A DNA stretch of 9,872 nucleotides from CAZDUS01 sp964609375 (GTDB taxonomy: Bacteria > Verrucomicrobiota > Kiritimatiellia > CAIKKV01 > CAITUY01), in assembly GCA_964609375.1 (NCBI GenBank), contig CAZSSA010000084.1, forward strand, positions 1-9,872, given 5' to 3'. This document shows, piece after piece, positions 4,732 to 9,872 of this stretch. The position numbers and the translations under genes were made by a program. The number at the start of each line of letters is the position of its first letter. The first letter of the stretch is position 1. The notes below the pieces were generated by a model. That model was not told where the DNA came from, did not search any database, and worked only from the letters and a program-made list of their open reading frames with translations.

Positions 4732-5100
4732 ATGAATATCGCGGACTTGTCCCACGACGAACGCCTGGCCCTTGTGGCCCTCACCGAACTGGCCGTCATC
4801 TCCGACCGGAACATCACCGCCAACGAAGTCGATAAGGTCGATGAAATCGTCGAAGCCCTCGGCGAAGACGTCTTCCAGAAACTGGCCGATGAAGCGGAAA
4901 CCCGGTTCGCAGACCGTAAAACCCTGAAAACCTTCCTCTCCGGCATCACCCGCCAGGAAGCCCGCGACATCATCTATGGCACCGTCCTCTCCGAATCGCT
5001 GGCCGATACCATCCCCCATGAACAGGCTCAATTCCTGGAATCCCTCGCGACCGACTGGAAAATCACCCTGGAACTCGAATCCGACTCAACGGAAAAATAA
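4732..5100 (+). CDS. TerB-like (tellurite-resistance-fold) small protein
   Basis: This 122-residue, strongly acidic, all-helical protein begins MNIADLSHDERLALVALTEL, followed by AVISDRNITANEVDKVDEIV. That matches the opening of TerB-like domains, in which acidic residues (here D35 and the E42/D43 region) can bind metal. No signal peptide or membrane segment is seen, so it is probably cytoplasmic. The start is secured by AAAGGAG 7 nt upstream of the ATG. The same frame stays open upstream to 4594, but that stretch holds the promoter and is unlikely to be translated. The stop lies 3 nt before the flavin-reductase-like start, so the two are cotranscribed. TerB-like domains occur in many stress contexts, and a link to tellurite should not be assumed. 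Confidence 0.7.
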   Translation: MNIADLSHDERLALVALTELAVISDRNITANEVDKVDEIVEALGEDVFQKLADEAETRFADRKTLKTFLSGITRQEARDIIYGTVLSESLADTIPHEQAQFLESLATDWKITLELESDSTEK

Positions 5101-5103
5101 CCC

Positions 5104-5643
5104 ATGAAACTTCAACCCATCCCCGTCGACAAGTTTTCGCTGCCCATCATTAGCAGCTTTCATGACCGCTGGATGCTGCTGACCGCCGGCGAAAATACAC
5201 CCGGAAAATTCAACCCCATGACCGTCTCCTGGGGCGGCCTTGGCGAGGTGTGGAATAAACCCCTGGCCATGGTCATGGTCCGACCCAGCCGTTACACCTT
5301 CGAACTCATCGAGAAATATCCCGATTTCACCCTCTGCCTCCTCCCCGCTGAATTCAAGGATCAGTTGACCCTCTGCGGCACCCGCTCCGGGCGGGCTATC
5401 GACAAGGTGAAAGCCACCGGCCTCACTCCCATCGCCTCCAGCATGGTGGCGGCCCCGGCCTATGACGAAGCCGAATTGATCATCGAATGCCGCAAGATGT
5501 ATTACGACGACATCAAGCCGGACCACTTTCTGGCCCCGCACATTGAGGGCAACTACAACGGGCACGACTACCACCGGCTCTATTTCGGCGAAATCCTCGC
5601 CATTCACGGCACTCACGCCTTCCATATCCCTCCCGCCGGTTGA
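5104..5643 (+). CDS. Flavin reductase-like protein, FMN-binding split barrel
   Basis: The 179-residue protein belongs to the flavin reductase/flavoredoxin family, which binds FMN in a split beta-barrel and transfers electrons from NAD(P)H or other donors. Supporting motifs are FNPMTVSWG (36-44), VRPSRYTF (59-66), the strand FTLCLLP (75-81) and CGTRSGRAIDK (91-101), a typical family block ahead of the helix. Length is normal for the single-domain family, and it has no signal peptide. It follows the TerB-like gene by 3 nt and has only a weak ribosome site, so translation is probably coupled. The natural acceptor cannot be read from sequence; partner proteins, DNA repair of flavins and detoxification are all possible. 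Confidence 0.88.
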   Translation: MKLQPIPVDKFSLPIISSFHDRWMLLTAGENTPGKFNPMTVSWGGLGEVWNKPLAMVMVRPSRYTFELIEKYPDFTLCLLPAEFKDQLTLCGTRSGRAIDKVKATGLTPIASSMVAAPAYDEAELIIECRKMYYDDIKPDHFLAPHIEGNYNGHDYHRLYFGEILAIHGTHAFHIPPAG

Positions 5644-5699
5644 GGGGCATACTTGCTTTTGGTTGAAGTCCTCGATCATTGAATGAAAGGATAAACATC

Positions 5700-7139
5700 A
5701 TGAAACGATGGAAAGTCATAGTGGCAGTGGCGGCATTGGCCGGAAACATGGCGTCAGGAGAAGCGGGTTCCGGCAACACGAACGCGATGGCACCGACCCC
5801 GAGCTTCCGCTTCGGCGCCGATGAACGCGCCCGACAGGAATATTTCGATCATGTCCCCAACAAGACAGCTATTCCCGCCTACGCCAGAGCGGGCGAAAAC
5901 AATTACTTCCGCTTCCGGACCCGCCTCTGGGCGGAACAGGACGTTACGCCAGACGTAACCTTCCGCGCTCGCGCCGTCAACGAAAGCCGCTCGTGGAATT
6001 ACCCCGACGTCTCCCTGCGCCCCCAACGGTCCACATCGGAATGGCCCGATGAATGGGTCTTCGACAATCTCTACCTGGACGCACGCAACCTGCTGAACAA
6101 CCGCCTCGACCTGCGCATCGGGCGACAGGAATTGCTCTACGGAGACGGAAACGTGATCTTTGAGGGAACCCCCGGCGACGGATCCCGAACCCTTTACTTT
6201 AACGCCATCAAGGCCACCTGGAAGGCCATCCCTAAAACCGAAGTGGATGTCTTCGGAATCTATAACGAATCCGAGGACGAACTGGCCGTCAATCCTGCCG
6301 ACCGGGATCTTTCCGCCTTCCCTAAATCCAAGGAAGGCGTCACCGAAAGCGGCGGCGGCATCTACCTGAAAAACAAAAGCAACCCAACCCTCCCATTCGA
6401 TGCCTACCTGATCTATAAGCGTGAAGGCGCCTGGGATCAGGCCGCCACCAAGAACCCGGATGGCACCTTCATCGCCCCATCCCAATCATGGCAAACGTTG
6501 GACGGAAATCGCAGCGTCGTTGAAAACGCCCAGGTCGACATCGGGACCCTCGGGTTTCGTTTCATGCCCGTCTTCTCGGACTCACTCAAGGGAACCATGG
6601 AATTGGCCGGCCAACTCGGACAACGGGATGATGTTGACGTCCAAGGGTTCCTCGCGAATGCAACCCTTACCAAGACACTGACCACCGTCAGCGCCAAGCC
6701 CGCCTTCACCGCCGGCATCCTCTGTCTCTCCGGCGATGATCCTTCCACCAGAGACGACGAGGGCTGGAACCCCCTCTGGGCCCGCTATCCCCAATTCAGC
6801 GAACTCTATGTCTTCGCCTTGGACGCCGAGGAATCCGCCGCCCGCTGGTCCAACCTGATCGCCCCCAACATCGCCGCGTGCGCCACTCCTTACAAAGCCT
6901 GGAAAACCACCGCTACCCTGTACTACCTCAGTGCCTTCGAAAACGACGGCACCGGTGGCGGCAGGGAACGCGGCTGGCTCGCCAAATGGCGCAACGATTT
7001 CACCATCGCCGAGAACTGGCTTGTCAAAAAGGACAAGCTCATCGGCCATGTATTGGTCGAAGTATTGGATCCAGGCGACTATTACACACTGGATGATACC
7101 GCCCTTTTTGCGCGCTGGGAAATCTCGTATGCGTTCTAA
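5700..7139 (+). CDS. Outer-membrane beta-barrel porin, alginate export family
   Basis: The 479-residue protein starts with a signal peptide (KRWKVIVAVAALAGNMASG, about 1-20) and consists mainly of alternating amphipathic strands rich in Asn, Arg and aromatic residues. RIGRQELLYGDG (139-150) and EGTPGDGSRTLYFNA (155-169) are the family's conserved block, and the chain ends FARWEISYAF with the terminal Phe typical of barrel proteins. The family takes its name from AlgE, the alginate exporter of pseudomonads. Many members in other phyla have unknown substrates, probably anionic polysaccharide or oligosaccharide. I chose the ATG at 5700, preceded by AAAGG at 9 nt; a TTG seven codons upstream is less likely. 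The gene lies 56 nt after the flavin reductase and 3 nt before a diguanylate cyclase. No alginate synthesis genes are in the window. Confidence 0.85.
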   Translation: MKRWKVIVAVAALAGNMASGEAGSGNTNAMAPTPSFRFGADERARQEYFDHVPNKTAIPAYARAGENNYFRFRTRLWAEQDVTPDVTFRARAVNESRSWNYPDVSLRPQRSTSEWPDEWVFDNLYLDARNLLNNRLDLRIGRQELLYGDGNVIFEGTPGDGSRTLYFNAIKATWKAIPKTEVDVFGIYNESEDELAVNPADRDLSAFPKSKEGVTESGGGIYLKNKSNPTLPFDAYLIYKREGAWDQAATKNPDGTFIAPSQSWQTLDGNRSVVENAQVDIGTLGFRFMPVFSDSLKGTMELAGQLGQRDDVDVQGFLANATLTKTLTTVSAKPAFTAGILCLSGDDPSTRDDEGWNPLWARYPQFSELYVFALDAEESAARWSNLIAPNIAACATPYKAWKTTATLYYLSAFENDGTGGGRERGWLAKWRNDFTIAENWLVKKDKLIGHVLVEVLDPGDYYTLDDTALFARWEISYAF

Positions 7140-7142
7140 TCC

Positions 7143-8396
7143 ATGAAGATAGCCGGCTACACACTCCAACCTGCCCTGACCGTTCCTGTTGTTCTGGCCC
7201 TGGTTCTTATGCTGCTCCTGACTGTGTGGCCGGCTTCCTCCTCCTGGCCGGACGCTCCCTGGTTCATCTATCTCCCCCATTTTCTGCTATTGGCCGCCGC
7301 CATCGCCGGCCTCTGCTTCACCCAGACACGAGTCTTCTATCTGGCGGCCATCATCTCCGTAACGCTCTTCGTTGTGGATCAGTCGTATTTCGTCGCTCAT
7401 GACGCGGCCCGTGGCGCCGCCACACTGCTTCTGGGCTGTCTTTTCCTGCCGCCGCTGGCCGCCGTGTTTCACCGCTCGCAGGAAAGGGGCCTTTTTACAC
7501 AGCACGGGGTCATCCGCGCCACCGCCATCCTCGTCCTCGCCGGCTTCGTCATCACGCTTCCCCTGAGCTCCGGATTCCAGCAATCCGTGATGACCTCGGT
7601 GCCGCCTTCGTTTCGAACCGAGTCCGGCTGGCTGCGTCTTCCCGGCGTCGGATTGCTGGCGCTTCTGGGCTCCCTTCCCTTCCTCTTTTTCAAACAACGC
7701 GGCGAAAGCCCGCTCCTCGGCCCCCTGATTGGCATGGCCGTTGGCATTGTCTTTCTCGCGCTAAACTTCTCGTCCTCGCTGTGCCGCCCCCCTCAACACC
7801 GCACCGCCTTGATTCTTTTCGGGGCGCTCAGCGGCTTCACCCTCCTGCTGGCTATCCTGGAAACTGCCTGGCGCCACATGAATATCGACGAGCTGACGGA
7901 GCTCCCCGGTCGCCGCCCCTTGAAACACCACCTGCGCTGCCTTGGCACCCACTACGTCCTGGCCGTCGTGGATATTGATCATTTCAAGCGCATCAATGAC
8001 ACTTATGGCCATCTTGCAGGCGATCAGATCCTGCGCTATGTGGCCGCCGAATTGCGCAACATTGCGCACGGCACCGCCTACCGCTACGGGGGCGAGGAAT
8101 TCGTGGTCGTCTACGAACGCCTATCCTACAAGGAAGCCCTGAATAATCTGGACGACTTGCGTGATATTGTCAGCCGCAAGGACTTCTTCCTGCGCGGGGA
8201 AACCCGTCCAGCACAAAAACCAAGGAAAATACAGCAACGAAACAAGGAAACGCCCGTCATCCATCTCACCATCAGCATCGGCGCCGCCTCTTCCTCCCTG
8301 CATTACCCAACACCCCAGGAAGTGCTGGACGCCGCCGATCAGGCGCTCTACAAGGCCAAGGAAAATGGACGCAACCGCGTCTGCCACATCGCCTGA
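7143..8396 (+). CDS. Membrane-bound diguanylate cyclase (GGDEF domain)
   Basis: The enzyme joins two GTP into cyclic di-GMP. Residues 1-240 hold about seven hydrophobic segments (for example 12-30, 41-60, 64-79, 92-109, 124-141, 166-183 and 192-210), forming a membrane sensor region of no recognised family. The GGDEF domain runs from about 246 to 417: DELTELPGRR (249-258), VDIDHFKRINDTYGH (276-290) with its metal aspartates, the active loop GGEEF (316-320) and the closing DQALYKAKENGRN (399-411). Everything needed for catalysis is present. The inhibitory RxxD site that should end five residues before GGEEF reads IAHG, so product feedback at that site is probably lost. Residues 350-372 are a basic insertion (RPAQKPRKIQQRNK). 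It starts 3 nt after the porin gene without a clear ribosome site, which suggests coupling. Control of polymer export by cyclic di-GMP is a reasonable inference. Confidence 0.93.
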   Translation: MKIAGYTLQPALTVPVVLALVLMLLLTVWPASSSWPDAPWFIYLPHFLLLAAAIAGLCFTQTRVFYLAAIISVTLFVVDQSYFVAHDAARGAATLLLGCLFLPPLAAVFHRSQERGLFTQHGVIRATAILVLAGFVITLPLSSGFQQSVMTSVPPSFRTESGWLRLPGVGLLALLGSLPFLFFKQRGESPLLGPLIGMAVGIVFLALNFSSSLCRPPQHRTALILFGALSGFTLLLAILETAWRHMNIDELTELPGRRPLKHHLRCLGTHYVLAVVDIDHFKRINDTYGHLAGDQILRYVAAELRNIAHGTAYRYGGEEFVVVYERLSYKEALNNLDDLRDIVSRKDFFLRGETRPAQKPRKIQQRNKETPVIHLTISIGAASSSLHYPTPQEVLDAADQALYKAKENGRNRVCHIA

Positions 8397-8417
8397 GCCG
8401 GTCACATCATGACCGGC
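8397..8417. terminator. 8-bp hairpin between convergent genes (possible bidirectional terminator)
   Basis: GCCGGTCA (8397-8404) and TGACCGGC (8410-8417) pair perfectly around a CATCA loop, directly after the diguanylate cyclase stop. It includes the last codons of the phosphofructokinase gene. No T-run follows on either strand, so intrinsic termination is uncertain. Confidence 0.4.
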
Positions 8418-9697
8418 GGCTGACCGGTGGAAGAAATGACACTGCTCCACAACAGGCTTTCCTGATCAATCTTCCGCCGATACTCCGTCGCCATCAACAT
8501 GGGCACATGAATAAACGTGTTCCAGGAGCCGATGATCATATCCGTCCGCCCCGTCATGGCCGCATGAACGGCATGGCGCGCATACTGGTCGCATAGAAGG
8601 GCATCCTCGGAATTGGCCGGGGCACTGCGGATAAAGTAACTCGGATCCATGTATTTAAGATTGATGCCGATGCCCCGTTCCTTGAAATAGGCGGCTATCC
8701 GCTCTTTGAGCAGGAGCCCCACATCCTCGTGCAGCACATTACCGGAGGCATCCTTGCGCTGGCCCGCACCAGCAACCAGATCCTGCCCCGCCCCCTCTGC
8801 CACCGCAATCAGGGCGTGGCGCTTTCGATGAATCCGCTTCTCCAGCGCGGCCAGGAATCCATTCGGGCCGTCCAGCCGGAATGGAACCTCGGGCACCAGC
8901 GCAAAATTCACCTCCTGGCTGGCCAGCGTGGCCACCGCCGCGATAAACCCGGAATCACGCCCCATCAACCGGACCAGTGCAATGCCGTTGTGGTAACTCC
9001 GCGCCTCGTAATGGGCGCTGGACAACACATCACGAGCCCGGTCAACGGCCGTGTTGAACCCGAACGTGCGCTGCGTATAAAGAATGTCGTTATCAATGGT
9101 TTTCGGAATCCCTACCACCGCCAGCGGCAACTTGCGCTTCATGGCTTCATTCGCCAGCTCATGCGCTCCCCGTTGCGTCCCATCGCCCCCGATCGCCAGC
9201 AAAATGTTCACACCCATTCTTTCCAATGTATCCATCATCACCGGCACAGGCTGTGAACCGCGCGACGATCCAAGAATCGTTCCCCCATCGTAATGAATGT
9301 CATCCACCATGTCATCATCAAGCCGGACAGGGTCAAACCCATGGGCCGGATTCAGCCCTGCATATCCATATCGGATGCCCATGACCTCGCGAACCCCGTA
9401 GATGCATAACTGGCGGTAGGCGGACCGGATCACATTGTTCAATCCGGGACAAAGCCCGCCGCACGTCACAATGGCCGCCCGGGTGTATGCCGGCTGAAAG
9501 AACAGTTTTTCCCGCGGTCCCGCCTTCTCAAACCGATAATCCTTCCCCCAGGTTCCTCCTTCCTCGACATTATACCGAATCCGTACCGTTTCGGGGACAT
9601 AGTCGCCAATGGTGTCATTCGCGCTGGAATTCAAGTTCAACGACGACGGGAAAACCGCCTCTCCCAACGTTGATATCACAACTTCCGGACTGCTCAT
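8402..9697 (-). CDS. 6-phosphofructokinase, long-form (plant/trypanosome-like), ATP-type
   Basis: This enzyme phosphorylates fructose 6-phosphate to fructose 1,6-bisphosphate in glycolysis. The 431-residue product is longer than E. coli PfkA (about 320) because of an N-terminal extension of about 70 residues. TCGGLCPGLNNVIR (78-91) forms the nucleotide loop. GGDGTQRGA (170-178) has Gly at the position that is Asp in pyrophosphate enzymes, predicting ATP use. PKTIDND (198-204) contains the catalytic base D202, with Lys where E. coli has Gly, and MGRDSG (245-250) binds substrate. YMDPSYFIRSAPAN near the end is typical of this group. Gly plus Lys is the combination known from ATP-dependent long-form enzymes; biochemical proof would still be needed. 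I chose the ATG at 9697, with GGAGGAG 5 nt upstream; an upstream extension to 9733 is open but lacks such a site. It stands alone, convergent with the diguanylate cyclase. Confidence 0.93.
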   Translation of the reverse strand: MSSPEVVISTLGEAVFPSSLNLNSSANDTIGDYVPETVRIRYNVEEGGTWGKDYRFEKAGPREKLFFQPAYTRAAIVTCGGLCPGLNNVIRSAYRQLCIYGVREVMGIRYGYAGLNPAHGFDPVRLDDDMVDDIHYDGGTILGSSRGSQPVPVMMDTLERMGVNILLAIGGDGTQRGAHELANEAMKRKLPLAVVGIPKTIDNDILYTQRTFGFNTAVDRARDVLSSAHYEARSYHNGIALVRLMGRDSGFIAAVATLASQEVNFALVPEVPFRLDGPNGFLAALEKRIHRKRHALIAVAEGAGQDLVAGAGQRKDASGNVLHEDVGLLLKERIAAYFKERGIGINLKYMDPSYFIRSAPANSEDALLCDQYARHAVHAAMTGRTDMIIGSWNTFIHVPMLMATEYRRKIDQESLLWSSVISSTGQPPVMM

Positions 9698-9724
9698 CGC
9701 TACTCCTCCATTCGTCATGCCGCG

Positions 9725-9754
9725 ACTGTACACCCTTTAATTCAGGCAGGTCAA
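9725..9754 (-). promoter_or_regulatory. Candidate promoter of the phosphofructokinase gene
   Basis: On the minus strand TTGACC (9749-9754) and TACAGT (9725-9730) are separated by 18 nt and lie about 30 nt upstream of the start codon. The -35 box matches the consensus at five of six bases. Confidence 0.5.
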
Positions 9755-9800
9755 TCGGACGACGAAGATTTGCAGCAATTCGCATTATGGCCACCTCTCC

Positions 9801-9872
9801 TGGAGGGCGGGCGTCCTCGACCGCCGTTTGGGTGCACCTAGGCATGCGGCGGCTGGGGACATCCGCCCTCCA
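9801..9872. repeat. 72-bp palindromic repeat element with perfect 10-bp inverted ends
   Basis: TGGAGGGCGG (9801-9810) is the exact reverse complement of the last ten bases of the window. Inside, GTCC (9813-9816) pairs with GGAC (9857-9860) and CCGCCG (9821-9826) pairs with CGGCGG (9847-9852). The 20-nt centre contains the small palindromes GGTGCACC, CCTAGG and GCATGC. There is no open frame. It resembles the GGAGGGCGG-type interspersed repeats I associate with Verrucomicrobiota-related genomes. It could be a REP- or MITE-like unit. The right flank is outside the window, so a target duplication cannot be judged. Confidence 0.75.

Noticed and set aside
5754..7280. Long open frames on the minus strand opposite the porin gene
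   Set aside because: They are shadows. Their products are glycine-rich and match no family I recognise, while the plus-strand frame has a signal peptide and family motifs.
1..9872. tRNA, rRNA, riboswitch or insertion sequence
   Set aside because: I saw no tRNA-like cloverleaf with a TTCRANY arm, no rRNA blocks, no familiar riboswitch core and no transposase in reading both strands. A covariance-model search would be needed to exclude weak cases.

Overview
The window (about 57% GC by eye) looks like the edge of a defence or accessory island running into ordinary chromosomal genes. Dispersed low-complexity repeats, a four-helix-bundle (S23) gene, a TGGAGGGCGG-type palindromic element, an alginate-export-family porin and a long-form phosphofructokinase together suggest a Gram-negative bacterium of the Planctomycetota-Verrucomicrobiota-Chlamydiota group (Verrucomicrobiota, Kiritimatiellota or Lentisphaerota-like). 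This placement is inferred from gene and repeat style and is tentative.

Left part (1-3192, minus strand): the adaptation end of a type I-C CRISPR-Cas locus. Read on the minus strand the order is a truncated BRO/antirepressor-like gene, cas4, an S23 four-helix-bundle gene, cas1, cas2, a leader of about 190 bp, then the first CRISPR repeat at the window edge. Cas1 and Cas2 look intact. cas4 is split by a 44-bp tandem duplication. Removing exactly one 44-bp unit rejoins both halves in one stop-free frame of 251 codons that keeps all expected Cas4 motifs. The type I-C effector genes (cas3, cas5c, cas8c, cas7) expected upstream of cas4 are absent. Degenerate ATTTGAGATTTCA-type repeats lie between cas1 and cas2, inside the S23 gene, at the 3' end of cas4 and inside cas4.

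Middle (3193-4731): two further repeat types (9-nt and 7-nt periods) precede an XRE regulator fused to an ImmA/IrrE-like domain whose zinc motif is lost. Its promoter carries two near-identical 14-bp direct repeats over the -10 and -35 boxes, which suggests autoregulation.

Right part (4732-9872): on the plus strand, a TerB-like protein and a flavin-reductase-like protein form one tight pair, and an outer-membrane porin of the alginate export family and a membrane diguanylate cyclase form a second. A convergent long-form ATP-type 6-phosphofructokinase follows on the minus strand with its own promoter. The window ends with a 72-bp element bounded by perfect 10-bp inverted repeats. Apart from the repeat element this part reads as ordinary chromosomal sequence; the odd biology is in the cas region.
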